Of a stretch of DNA of 64,000 nucleotides, positions 50,700 through 63,192 are shown in pieces (position 1 is the first letter of the stretch; every line of letters starts with the position of its first letter). This DNA is from Sphagnum compactum. Its lineage: Eukaryota; Bryophyta; Sphagnopsida; Sphagnales. The notes beneath the pieces are model-generated. The model saw only the letters and a program-made list of their open reading frames with translations. It was not told the origin of the DNA and ran no database searches. The stretch spans positions 12,051,863 through 12,115,862 of the forward strand of contig OZ234496.1 of NCBI GenBank assembly GCA_965153455.1, given 5' to 3'. The position numbers and the translations under genes were made by a program.

Positions 50700-51562
50700 C
50701 ATGTTAAGCTGAACACCCATGGTGGTTTCATGAACTTTTGGTTTGCATGAGAGCATTCATGAGGTGCTACGAGGAAGAATCAACCATGAACAGGTCCTAA
50801 GGCATGTCACAAGATATTAAAATTAAATAAAAAATCCTTGGAAGACCCTTGATGCTCTCAAAAACACCCAAAAGCTCTTATGAGTTCTCAAGTGCCCTCA
50901 AGAGCATTCATGAGGTCCTTCTAAAAGTTATCAACCTTTGGAACCCATGGCCATGGCACTATATATATATACGTTGGAAGATCCTTGGTGTTCTTGAAAG
51001 CACCCAGGAGCTTTCATGAGCTCTTAAGTGCTTTTGACAACACTCATGAGGTCCTCTTGAAAGTTATATATCGAACTCTGAAACCCGCGGCCATGGCACA
51101 AGATAAAAACAAATTAAAAAATAGTTGGAAGATCTTTGGTGCTCTTGAGAACACCCAATAGCTGCCATGAGCTCTTGAGTCTTCTTGAGAGCATTCATAA
51201 GGTCCTCCCAAGAATTATCAACCTTTGGAACCTGCGGCCAAGGCACAAGCTATATATATATAATGATTGGAAGATCCTTGTGTTTTTGAGAGCACCCAAA
51301 AGCTTTTGTGAGCTTTCAAGTGCTTTCAAGAGCACTCATGAGGTCCTCTTGAGAGTTATCGAATTCCAAAACCCTAAACCATGGCACAAGATATTAAAAA
51401 AAAATACTTGGAAAATCCTTGGTGCTCTTGAAAGCACCCGAGAACTTTCATGAACACTCTAGTCCTCTCAAGAGCACTCATGAGGTCCTCCTGAGAATTA
51501 TCGACCTCCAAAACTTGTTGCCATCGCACAAAATATTTATAGAAAAAAATTGTTGGAAAAGC
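50700..51562. repeat. Satellite array, about 145-bp monomers
   Basis: The landmark TTGGAAGATCC(TT) lies at 50840, 50976, 51127, 51269, 51410 and 51555 (spacings 136, 151, 142, 141, 145). Each monomer holds GGTGCTCTTGAGAGCACCC, GAGCATTCATGAGGTCCTC, then AACCCGCGGCCATGGCACAA and an AT-rich linker with short (TA)n. A partial copy lies at about 50740-50800. Words such as CTCTTGAGAG and TCATGA are self-complementary. Frames on both strands stay open in places because of monomer composition. The array stops abruptly at 51562. Confidence 0.88.
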
Positions 51563-53749
51563 CACTACAAGAAATCTTGTATTATGTATTCATTCAATTT
51601 GTGATTACATGTGACTATCTGTCATTTGTAACTATGTTTTATAATTTTTACAATTAGTAACCATCTTTTTAATTTTCTTACTATTTTTGCAACTAATATG
51701 ATGCGAGTATTAAATTGTACATCCTTCCAAATTGACTAACTTTTCAAAATTTTCATCCAATAATAGGCCCTTATGTTCATTTAGTTGCAAATTTAATTGT
51801 AATTTAGTTATTTTTTGTGGTGTGCCTATACATTTTATGTACACTAAAATATTTTAAATGACAATAAAAGTATATTTAATACGTAGTTAAGGTACATGAA
51901 GCATATATTAAAACCAATTTAACATATTTAAATGTATAGCCCATAGTCAATGCATATTAAACACATGTATTACTTCATATTATGACATATTAAAATACAA
52001 AAAATCATTTTGATTTTATATTATAGTTTGTTTACAAATATACCATGTTTATTTTAATGTATAATTACATTATAGTGGGGACATCATATTAAGATCACAT
52101 AATCTTAATGTCAAACCAATATTCATTATTTATAAAATTGATTATCAACAAATTGATTAAACAATGTAAACTATAGAATAATAATTATTTCAATAAAACT
52201 GATTTTTTAATGAGTTTATGATTTATATTAATAATTTATTATTGATTAATAAATTAATAATTATTGATCAATATTATTAATAATTTATGGATTAGAATAA
52301 AAACTATGAAATAATATTAAATTAATGAAACGTATGTATTATTTATTTACTAATTTAAAATGTTCATTGAAATTATATTCAATAATTTAATACTGAATAC
52401 AAAATAAACAGTTTAAAACATATTAATTAATAATTTAATCTGATGATTTAAGCAATTAAGTATTTTAATTTATAATATTCAATATTTACTGATTTATTTG
52501 ATAAATTTTTCATTTCAATCAATTAATCAAGCTACAAACTATAAATAACTAATGAATAAGTTATTGGTTTTGATTTAATTATCTGATCATTAATATATAC
52601 CAATCAAGAGTTATGGTAAATAACAAATAACTATTAATTAACTAATAGTTATGTAGCTTATAAAAACATTAATTAAAATTTCACAAATTCAATGACTAAT
52701 TAAAGTGATATCCTATTTAGTTCATACGTTCAAAATCAATAATCAATATTTATTAATCGCTTTAGAATTTATTAAAGTCAATGAATACTTCAATTAATAA
52801 TTTAAATAACATCTGATTAATATTCAATGAATTATCTGATAATTCAAATTTACTAATCAAGAGTTATGGTTAATAAATATTAAATTAACTAATAGTTAGT
52901 GAGCTACTAAATAATGATTATTTTAATATTCATGAGCTAAATTATTTAATTCATTTTAATGATTAATTAAAACTGATAATCTTTTTAAATGATTTTTATC
53001 AACTAAATAAGTTCATAAGTTCATATATTCAATAGTTTTTACTATTTAATAATTAATTATGCTAGATAGTCAGTCACTTACTAATTTATCTATTTATTTA
53101 GTTGATAACTAAAATTTAAAAGGTTAAGTGTAAAAGAAAACTATTATTAGTAAATAATTGATAATAACCAGTGAATTAATTTCATAAAATAATTACATAT
53201 TGTTGATGAATTACGATTATGAATTAATTGATTAGTTATTAAAAAATATGAAGTAAAAATGAATGTTACTTCTAGAATTAAATAACTAAAGAATGGTAGG
53301 TAATTATAGGTAGGGTTGTGAGTGGGTAGGTAGGTAGGTAGGTAATTAGTTAGTGGTTAATTAATTGATTAGCTAGTTAACTAGTTAGTTCATTAGTTTC
53401 CTAGTTACCTATTTTAGTTATATAGTTACGTAGTTTTTCAAAATAAAAAATAAGCACAAAACAAATGGGAGAATATTTCTAGTTGCAACTCAATTTACAA
53501 CTAATGTGCAATTAGAAAATTTAATGCATATGTTTTGTTCTCTACTCTCATCTTGGAAACTATATAAGAAATGTGCCTTCTCTTATGTTTTCACATTAAT
53601 TAAGTGTTCAACCTCTTTCTTTCAGCAAGAATAATAAATCTCATCATTGCCATTTCCTTTCTCAAACTTGCCACCTTCATCTTTTCCACCTTAGTTTCTA
53701 GTAATAAATAATTTGATTTTCCCATTGTAATTGCCTCTTAGATCCCAAT
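51563..53749. other. Extremely AT-rich stretch beginning with a CACTA-like terminus
   Basis: At 51563 the satellite monomer is cut off by CACTACAAGAAATCTTG, a good match to CACTA transposon ends. The next 1.9 kb is almost pure A/T with TTAATTAAT words and no genes, ending near 53480 with GTTGCAACTCAATTTAC. No matching right end or target duplication was found. A (GTAG)n run sits at about 53320-53343. Confidence 0.45.
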
Positions 53750-53990
53750 CTCTTCACCAACAACTTGTATAACCACACACCATAAGTCTTCCTCTCCTTA
53801 AGGAAACAAGAAATTCACCAATAATTTGTATAACCCCATCACAAGTCTTCCTCTCCTTAAAGACACAAAAAATTCACCAACAACTTGTATAACCCCACCA
53901 TAAGTCCTCCTCTTGTTAAAGAAACATGAAATTCACCAACGACTTGTATAACCCCACCATAGGTCTTCCTCTCATTAATGAGACCAAAAA
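53750..53990. repeat. Tandem repeat, about 60-bp units, four copies
   Basis: ACTTGTATAACCCCACCATA marks units near 53765, 53826, 53885 and 53944 (spacings 61, 59, 59). Each continues with AGTCTTCCTCTCCTTAAAG and AAATTCACCAACA. Confidence 0.88.
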
Positions 53991-54124
53991 TAGTAGTCAT
54001 TTTAAGAATGCTTTCCTACCATCCATCTTTGGACAACTTATTCATTCGATGGGTAATGTTTTTGCTTATAATAAATCATTGTATCATCATGAGTTGTTTA
54101 AATTATGTAAATCATGATCATAAG

Positions 54125-54205
54125 ATGCCCCACAATGATATTTGAACCTTCACTTCCTTGACCATAATCCAAAGTCAAATGATTTTTTACCATTCAACCA
54201 CAACT
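54125..54205 (-). repeat. tRNA-like SINE head
   Basis: On the minus strand GTGGTTGAATGGTAAA resembles an A-box region and GGTTCAAATAT (54148-54138) a B-box. They are spaced about as in a tRNA but without full cloverleaf pairing. It is more diverged than the unit near 29.4 kb. Confidence 0.4.
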
Positions 54206-54699
54206 TCATGTGGTGACAAAAAATGTTATAACAAAACATAAAAACATACATATAGTTTGAATTTCACACCTTATAACCTGATTTTCATAATTAACTAGTT
54301 TCATAATGAATTTTGACATTTGTAATTTGCTATTTAATTTCAAAATGCAAAAAGGTATTACATTAATTTTACATATTTATTTCAAAAACTCAAATGTAAT
54401 GTTTTAAATTTTACTTTGGGCTATTAGTTCAAATATATCTTTTCATTTAATCTAATTTATTTTAAAATTTAATTTAACTTAATTTTACAATGTTCTTTGG
54501 ATTCATCCAAAGTCTATGATTTCAAGTTTTGTATATTTGTGTGCCCTAATTTTGAAAAGATACATTTAGACTTAATTACATGTCAAAAGACACATTGTTT
54601 GATTTTCAAGGGATTAGTTGGGTTCTCATTCCTCCTCCACCCATTAGCAAAACACTAATGTTGGTTGCTTCAACATAAGATTAGGAAGAAGGTAGGTTT

Positions 54700-55400
54700 C
54701 TTTTTGTGCCCCCAATTTTTTATCAATGTTTTTTTATTTGAGATGGGTGTTTTTTTCTGTGGTTTACAAGAAAATTGCAAAAGGTTTTGATCTGTTATGG
54801 ATTTGGATTTTGTTTTTCAAAGTTGCCATGGCTTGGAAAAAGCACTATAGCTACTACATAGAGAGCTTTTTGGGGACCTACATTGCTAATGCTTCTTGGC
54901 GGGCATAATGACTCTTAGTTTTGTAATTCCCCATGTTTCTCTTGCACATGTGTTTGGGGTTTGTGGAATGAATAACAGAAGTGTCATAGAGATGATGAGT
55001 GAGAGAAGATGCCATTATTATGTATTTGGGCCACTTCTTCAAAGGTACCATGGCTTGGAAGCCATATGGCTATTACATTGAGAGCTTTGTGGGGATTTAC
55101 ATTGCTGATACTTTTTGAAAAGCACAATAACTTTTAGTCTTGTAATTCCCCATTTATTTCTTGCAAATTTGCTTGGGTGTTTTTCACAATTTGTAAGATA
55201 AACCCCTTTTTATCTATTATGTATTTAGGGTTGCTTCTTCAAAGCTACGATGGCTTGGAAGCCATATACTACATTGAGAGCTTTTTGGGGACCTACATTT
55301 GCTGATGCTTCTTGGCAAGGAGTCTTGTATTCCCCATTTCTCTCTTACAATTGTGTTTGTGGTTTGTGGCACAAGTAGTAGACATGTCATAGAAATGAAA
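54700..55400. repeat. Triplicated segment of about 200-220 bp
   Basis: ATGGCTTGGAA anchors copies at 54828, 55050 and 55250. Each is followed by TACTACATTGAGAGCTTT, GGGGACCTACATTGCTGAT, CTTCTTGGC and TTGTAATTCCCCATTTCTCT, then a GTGTTTGTGGTTTGTGG-like tail. Copies differ by indels, so the triplication is old. No protein family was recognised in any frame. Confidence 0.8.
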
Positions 55401-56358
55401 AATTATGTCATAGAGATGATGAGTGAGAGAAGACTATGCAAGAAGGGAAACATGGCATGTCAATGAAGCTTTCAATGTTAAACACTTGTGTATTCAACAA
55501 TGTCTCACAAATTTTCTTTTCCATTGGACAACCCACAATGGATCATGAAAATTTGCATTAAACAATGTTGCAAATGTGCACACTGAAACTATTATGTCTA
55601 CAAGATTAAAGTTAGTGCATGTGTGCTTGAAGCCTCCTTGTTGGAAACATGAAGCAATATTGCCCAGATGTCTCTAAATTGTTCTCTAGCAAGCACTCAA
55701 CTTCTTGCATCTAACAACCGCATCATATTGTAAACATACAGTAGACTTTCCAGCCATGATAAGCAAACTTCATTCTAAGGATTATATATTTGTTTTGCAT
55801 TATAGTATGTGGCTAAATCTATATAAATGTTGGCTTCCTTATTGCTCTTCTTCTTGAAGTGGAATATTTGTAACGAAAACACACATCCCTCCAAACATTG
55901 TGTAAACCTTGTTATTATTTGCGAGTGGTCAATATTTTAGCATGGAATTATCCATATTTTGTCTTTCAAATGTATTTGTTGTGGCCTTATTCACAGGCAA
56001 TGTTGTATTATATAAGCTAAGTGAGTATGCTTCACTCACATGCTTTGAAATTTCTTGACTCCTTTATGAAATAAATTTTTACAAAGAATAAGTCTGAGTT
56101 GAAGTTTTTGAGCAAATTTAATCCATACTTTATAATGCACAACTACAATCATTGAAGTTTTTTTCAAAGAAAAGTCTATTTTTATACCTATGTGGAATTG
56201 ATTTTGAGAAAGAATATTATTTCAACAACTATGCTACTAATGCTGCTACTAATGTTTTTCTTCTTCTTTTCAATAGTGTGTGTTTGGCTTGGTAGTGCTA
56301 ATAGCCTTGTGAACCATGATTTCGAGATACAACATTTCAAGAAAGTTGTATTTCGAGT
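55401..56358. other. Intergenic sequence, no gene seen
   Basis: Nothing recognisable up to the Argonaute fragment. The stretch 56280-56358 could be its eroded upstream part, as it is open in one frame. Confidence 0.45.
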
Positions 56359-56580
56359 GTCAACAAAGCTATCATGGAGCATTTAGTGAAGCTTTATAAA
56401 GAGACTACATTGGGTTACATGCTACTTGTTTATGATGGTCGCAAGAGCCTTTGGACTATTGGGCCTTTGCCATTCCCATCCAAGGAGTTCCAAATAAGCC
56501 TTATTGGGGAAGATTATGACATCAATACCCAAAGGTTCCTGAATCAAATTCCTCAAAACTATCCTAGTACACCCTTATGA
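56359..56580 (+). pseudogene. Argonaute fragment (N/L1 region)
   Basis: The plus-strand frame reads VNKAIMEHLVKLYKE and then YDGRKSLWTIGPLPFPSKEF. These are close to the conserved AGO1-type stretch joining the N domain to the L1 linker (VNRAVMxQLVxLYRxS and YDGRKSLYTAGPLPF). Counting from the ATG at 56374, DGRKSL is at residues 21-26 and GPLPF at 30-34. Similarity fades after about 56520, and a stop follows at 56578. No PAZ, MID or PIWI coding lies downstream in readable form. Argonautes load small RNAs for silencing; this piece covers under a tenth of such a protein. It is a gene fragment or one exon of a dead copy, perhaps moved by a transposon. Confidence 0.78.
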
Positions 56581-58194
56581 ACTATGGTTACTGTCTCACA
56601 ACTATGACTTGTGTTATTATTGGAATAGGAATTGTGGACCACCTGTTTTTTGAACAATTTGATACCAAGTACGTTATGTTGTGGGTGTTTTGTGGATAAT
56701 GTTTAGACACTAGTGGAAAGTGTTGGCACAAGGTTGAGCCCGGGTCTTTTGCCCTTTTTGGTTACACTGGGTTCTAGGAAAGAGAAGAAGAAGTTGGCCA
56801 AGGAAAAGATAGACCAATTGAAAGTAGGCAGAAAAGAAGAAGTAGGTCAAGGAAGAGATAGACCAATTGAAACATGTAGAGAAGAAGAAATGGTGACTTG
56901 AGAAAACCCTTGAACAACAGCTGCCATTCACTCAGAGCTTGAGAAGAAAAAATAAAGACGCAAGGATGAGGAGCGACACTTAAATAAAGAAAGGGTTGCT
57001 GTTGCTAAAGTTGTGACTTTGTAAGTTGGCGATACTTATTAGCACATCCATCTTTTGCACACTTTTAGCATCAGTTCGTTCATTTTCTACTAATGCAAAC
57101 CTTTTTCATTAGAAACGCTCATTGGAATCCTTCAATACTAACAAGTTGGCACATGGAATATCATGTTATATGGAAATCCTCATTTATTGGTAGACTTGGA
57201 CATGGAACCTCTTGCAATGGAAACCCTTAAATCCTAAGCATTTACTAGAAACCTTCACTACCAAGTAGGTTAAATGAGTTGGGGATGTATTAGTGGGTTG
57301 TGAGGGGAAGTCTCTTTGTGTTTTTGGTTGCACATGTTATCATGGTGCAAGATGATGAGCCCTTTGGTGAATATATTGTAGATAAGTGTTTTTTTTTGTC
57401 AGTATGTACCATATAACCCATCTTGACATTAATGTTGACATGCCATTGCTCAAATCTTAATGCATGTCTTATTAGTTTAATCACGAGATGAATTGTGTGG
57501 ATCTTCTAGTAGTACCATCTTTTTCAATAAGTAACACGAGTTGCACTTATTCAACAATATGTGGAAAATTGTCATATTAAGTATTCCTAGGCAGAAAAAA
57601 ATACTTTCAGCTTCAAGTTTTGGAGATTCTTGGTAGTGGAATGATGCAAATGATTTGTGCAAGTTTTGGTTGATGAAGAATCCAATTGGCTAAAGCACAT
57701 AGGGGTCACAAGTGAGGTGGATTGCCAAAACCAAACAGATGGGGAAGGAGAATCCATCTTTCTAGGGTGAAATGGGTGTGAACTTCAAAGAAGGGAACTT
57801 ATGTAGCACATTAGGCTCAAGTTTTATGGCAGTTTCAATAATTTTCCCTGTTAGTTCTTTTGTCATGTAGCACCCTCAATGAAATGGCACAACTTAGGTT
57901 AATCATAGAGAATTTAATATTGGTTGTAGGCAAGTAAACTTGTGTGACATTATGACACAAATATGTTGGAGTAACATTCCTATTGCTTTAATTGGTTGCT
58001 CTGGAATGTGCAGTTTACCAACTATATTTGCTCTAATACTTTGTGCCAAGGTGTTTTTGCAAATACTAATGGTAATGAGAAATAAATAAAGGGGTGGAAT
58101 TCAAATGGGAGGGATACACAAGGTTGGCAGGTGGGTGTGAAAGATGATGCTAGTGTAGAAGGGGATATTTTGGAAGGTGAAGAAGAAGAGGGTA
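56581..58194. other. Intergenic sequence with short duplication
   Basis: At about 56785-56880 a purine-rich segment containing AGATAGACCAATTGAAA is present twice, about 50 bp apart. No other feature is recognised. Confidence 0.45.
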
Positions 58195-58904
58195 CACTAC
58201 TACCAAAGTGAGGTGTAGTTTACTAGCTTAAATCACTATGGGACTTTAAAAGTGAAATAACTTCATTGCATTTTACTGATTTCACCTAGTGAAAGTTATT
58301 TCATTATAATATCACTATGTAGACATCATGTTTCATTTCTAGTTAACATAATTCACTATTACAATTTACTATAGCAAATAGGTTCATTTCTATGTTTTTT
58401 TAAATATTCTATCTATGTTACTTTATGATATACCCTATATTATTTTAAGCTACTTTAGTTATTCTAACTTATATTTTATGTTATTATAGGCTATTATAAA
58501 TTATTGTACCCTAAATTATTATATGTTATTTTACCTTAAAGTATTTTAACTAGTTTATTATAAGCTTTTAAATTATTTAAAATTAAATTATTCAACTAAC
58601 TTTAGGCTATACCTTAGGTTATTTATTTTAAATTAATGTATGTTATTTCAAGTTATACTTTAAATTATTCAAGGTCATTTTACTTAATGTTATTATAAAT
58701 GATTTTATCCTAAGCATAATAACTTTAAAATAATGTAAAACAGAATATAATGGCCTAAGGTAAAAATAACTTAAAATTGAAAATAATAACCTATGAAAAA
58801 TAATTTTAAATACCCTACAATATAATAACTACCAATAGCCTATGATATTATAACGTAGAATATCAAACAATAATTTATAATACAATAATCACCAATAGTT
58901 GTAA

Positions 58905-59485
58905 TATAACATATAATAACCAATAATAACTTATAATACAATAACCATTAATAACCATAATAAAATAGCCGTCAATAACCACCAATAAAATAACCACCAA
59001 TAGCCATTAATAGAATAGCCACCAATAGCCATTAATAGAATAACCACCAGTAGCCATTAATAAAATAGCCACCAATAGCCATTAATAAATTAGCCACCAA
59101 TAGCCATTAATAGATTAATCATAAATAATCATTAATATATTAGCCACCAATAACCATTAATGGAGTAGGCACCAATATCCATCAATAAATTAATCATGAA
59201 TATCCATTAATAAAATAGCCACCAATAGCCATTAATAGAATAACCACCAATAGCCATTAATACATTAATCACGAATAGTTATTAATAGAATAGCCACCAG
59301 TAGCCATTAATAGAATAACCACCAATAGAATAACTACTAATGGCCATTAATAGAATAACCATCAATAACTATTAATAGAATAACCATTAAAAAACATTAA
59401 TAGCCACAAATAGAATAGGTACCAATAGCCATTAATAACCACCAATAGCACTAATAAAAAAACAACCAATAGCCATATATTATAA
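58905..59485. repeat. Minisatellite within the CACTA element, about 24-27-bp units
   Basis: More than twenty variants of AATAGCCATTAATAGAATAA and CCACCAATAGCC follow one another with frequent small changes. Units differ mainly by AATAGAATAACC versus AATAAAATAGCC. Confidence 0.9.
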
Positions 59486-59583
59486 TTGCTTAGGATTGCC
59501 AATTTTCAAAGTTTATATTTTTGTAATGTTCAAAATGAAGTATTTGATAAATAGAATGTAATGTAACATATTATCACAACAAG

Positions 59584-59650
59584 TGGGGTGGTTTGATGGT
59601 AAAGGTGTTTGCCCCCATTCCAAAGGTCAAGGGATCAAACCTCATGGGTG
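59584..59650 (+). repeat. tRNA-like SINE head inside the CACTA element
   Basis: GTGGTTTGATGGTAAAGG resembles an A-box region, and GGGATCAAACCTC resembles a B-box about 35 bases on, preceded by CCAAAGGTCAA as in plant SINEs. A CCTAGGCTAGG-rich tract follows at 59690-59770, as next to the unit near 29.4 kb. Confidence 0.5.
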
Positions 59651-60086
59651 GTGTTGTGTGTGGTCAACATGGTATGTTGACCGAATATTCTCCTATCGAA
59701 TTCCTAGGTTAGGTGCTTAGGTTGATTACATGGCCTACCTACTTACCTAGGCTAGGTTTTTAACCTAGCGTAAGTAGTGACACGTATCAATAAATAATTG
59801 GTTTTAAAAATCATGAAATTATCAATAGTATTATATATTAAATAATTAAAATTTAATTAATTTTCATACTGGTTAGTTAATTAACTAGCAAGTGAATGGT
59901 TTGGTAAATTTGTATTTCACTTGAGAATAACCTTATTTCACTAGTTACTAGTGAAACAAGTCATTGTCCGTAGCAACTGGTCCCCGTTCACTAGAGGGTT
60001 AAACAATTTCACCTAGTGAAATTGTCCAAATTCACTCAAAAATCTAGTGAAACCCATAGTGAACTAGGACGCATTTCCTAGTAGTG

Positions 60087-63000
60087 GTATAAAACAATTT
60101 TCCATTTGTGTTGAAAAGAATTTTAGGGCTAGTGATGAAAGGGCCCGTGCAACTTAAGTGGAAGCAGGTTTGGCTACTACATAGATCAGTTAATTCTATT
60201 TCTCATGTTTAGGTGGGGTGATTTTGATAATGAAAAAAATCTAGGCTTCGAGGACACAACTCTTAAAAACACAAACAAACATAGAGAAAGAATCATTGAA
60301 CCAACTATGTCTACAATAAGCTTTGATTTTGAGCTAGTTTCTCAATTGTATTAAAGCTTTTGCATCGTCCATCAATCGATCTTGCAAGCTGTTGCAGCTG
60401 ATTTATATTGTTGTAGCTAATTGTTGATTTCATGTATTTCTTTGGAGATGTAGCAAGTTGAATTGGTTCAAGCAAGGCTACAACCCAAACAAGGCATTTC
60501 CATTGTTTAATTATCTAGTATTTAATAAAATAAGTTCAAATTCAATTTTGTTATGTGTATTGTTCAATGCCATGAAATAAAATGGTTCTTTTGTAATCAA
60601 GAATTAAATTGTTGGTGGCTTAGAAACATAAGAAATTATTGCTAATTTAGTTTCATATGGCCCTCAAGTTTTGTTTGGGATGAGTGTGTTGAAGGTGAAA
60701 GAGGGCCTTGATGAACACATTCAATTTGTTCTATCACAAGCAACACCCTTGTCCCCCCCATGTTGAAGAGTTTTTATGAGTTGTCGTGTGTGCCCTTATT
60801 CGGCATGGTTATGGTATGAACTTATCATGTTTTGTATTTTATTATTATTTTCTATTTGTTGTGCCTAGAGGCAGTGGTTCTTTTTGTCTAATTCTTCTAG
60901 TCCAATTGTTTGTTGAAAACATCACATATCATCCATGTTGCTGATCATACCAACATATTTTGCTAACATGATTAATTTGTCATTAAAATAGGTTCAACTA
61001 TTGTTTCTAGAAAATCTTGAAACTTTCAACTAAAGTTGTTGATGTAAAAAAACATATAAAAAATGTATTATGCTTACTTGTAATAAGGGTTTGGCAGTCC
61101 AGAAGTAGATGCTGGTCCTGCCTATATGGGAAATTCAAAGTTCAAATCATAGGATTTTGGTTTGAGCGTAAATTTTCTTTCCCCTAACCACCCATTTTGG
61201 GGATTATTAAATGTTGGGGTAGGGATGGTCTCTAGACATAGAATTTGCCAATCGGCTTTGTGTTGTTGCACAAAAAAAGCTAACATATTAATTTTTGATT
61301 TGCCTCACATTGTATGCTGCTTGTTGGGCTTCTCTAGGATTGATAGAAATAAGTGTAGCAAGCTTCATCCAAGTCCCATACATGATTATCATGAATGGAA
61401 CAATGGGCCCACTTAATATGCCCAACATTGATGTACATCTAGAATCATTTCCTAAACTCAACTATGATGCTTTCAACACTACAATTCCATGAAGAGGGAT
61501 TTGCATCGATGGTAGCTTTTTGTTTTCTAGCTACTACAAATGTGAAAACCTCACCAAAGAGGTTCTAGTTGATGGGTGGGTTCCACATAGGTAACTAGAA
61601 TCCCGTGTTATTGTTTTTCATGAAAGACAAATCCTTTCAAGTTTTCTTAAAAGAATGTTTTTTGGGATCATGCATGAGGTGAAAGGAAACAATGTTTTTC
61701 CAATAGGATAAGTTTCTGATCATATTTTTTGTCTATTATTTTTTTTGTTAAAACAAAGATGGTTTGATCATGCATGATCAGAACAAGCTTTTATAAATGA
61801 CATCAAGTTGGTTTTGTGGTAGTACTATTTGTTGAAGATGGGTGTGCCCAAAATGATGATTGGCAACAAAGATCAATTTGTTTGATTATTGACTTGCAGT
61901 CAAATTGATTTTAAAGTCTTGGAGTTTTTCTTTGTTGTGGTGGTTTCTTGCTTTCTAAGGATCCAAATATCACAAACTTGGGCTCTAGGTTGCTATGCAC
62001 TACCTAGGATGATAAATTGAAACTATTAAAAAATTCGAAGAATAAAAAAATTGTTTGTCATGCATTATGCATTACACCATATACAAAGTTATGTGGTAAT
62101 ACATTACATTATCTATCATTTTGAATTCTTATTTATATAGTTTTTCTTTTAAGAGGAAGATAAAATGCAAATAAAGTCATTACTTTTATTGTGAGATTTT
62201 TGAATTGACATTAAATAACCTTGGATTAATCCAGAGTTTTTTTTTTCTTGTCACGGGATTCTAGTCTTTAACTCCGAATGCAAAACATTAAATTAATTTT
62301 GATAATTTGATTTGAGCTATAAATTCAATTATAATATCAGACAAAAAAATTATTTAAAAAATCTCACAATGAAATGAATTTCGTTTTTGAAATCATATAG
62401 TCAAAATTCACATGTCTTTAAGTTCATATTTTTAATTATTATTTTTTACTATTTTTAATTTCAAATATAAAGACATTACAATAGTTAACAAATGTATTAA
62501 AAAAACTTCAATGTAATTATTTTATTATAATAAATTAATTATGTAATAGATTTAGTTACTTTAATTAAGTTATCTCAATGTAATAAAAACTCTATGAAAT
62601 TAGTTCACATGTGAAGCAACATTTGTTTTTGCAAAACATTGCCAAAATGAGAAAAATAAAAATAAAAAGGAAATATTCTATCACAATATTTGTGTTTTTA
62701 CCTTTAAAACAATCACCAAACGTTTTTTAAAAAATTGTGTAATTTTTTAACCACATTTTGTTTCTCATTTTAGCTAGGTAGCATTTTTAAAACTATTCTT
62801 ATTTACTATTTAGATAGATTCTAAAAACTTGTTGCCATTAAATGCTAAATCCCTCTTGGGATTCTAGCCCATGATGCAACATCATAAAATTGAAAAAAGA
62901 ATTATTAATGATGTGAGTTACACAATTATAAATTGATTATCCAATTTCATAGGTTTTTGAAATTACATTTGTAAATGCTTAAAAAAATTTTAATATGAGA

Positions 63001-63192
63001 ACCATACTATGTAAAGTACAATTTTTTGTCTATGCATTTAGGGTAGTGTTTAATTTGGTTTGTAACTAAATGACTTTTGTTCAAATTTGAACTTTAGCTA
63101 AGCATGTAAGGATATTGTTATATGAACAATTTAAATTTCACATGCACATTAGTTATGTTCTATTTTATATAATAAAAGTACAAAATTCTAGT
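60087..63192. other. Intergenic sequence, no confident gene
   Basis: Plus-strand frames at 61162-61492 and coding-like stretches at about 61580-61880 are short or broken and match nothing I know. 62200-63190 is very AT-rich. Confidence 0.45.

Larger units (their letters stand above)
58195..60086. mobile_element. Non-autonomous CACTA-type transposon, 1.89 kb
   Basis: The left end is CACTACTACCAAA and the right end, read inward, is CACTACTAGGAAA. Both are flanked by GTA (58192-58194 and 60087-60089), fitting the 3-bp duplication of CACTA elements. Subterminal motifs such as TTTCACCTAGTGAAA and CACTAGTTACTAGTG occur repeatedly near both ends (58280-58320, 59945-60060), as expected for transposase-binding repeats. 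There is no transposase. The interior is AT-rich and includes a minisatellite and a tRNA-like unit. Confidence 0.82.

Noticed and set aside
51136-51604. Open frames of 60-105 codons on both strands in the 145-bp satellite
   Set aside because: Openness follows the monomer composition, and no conserved domain is seen.
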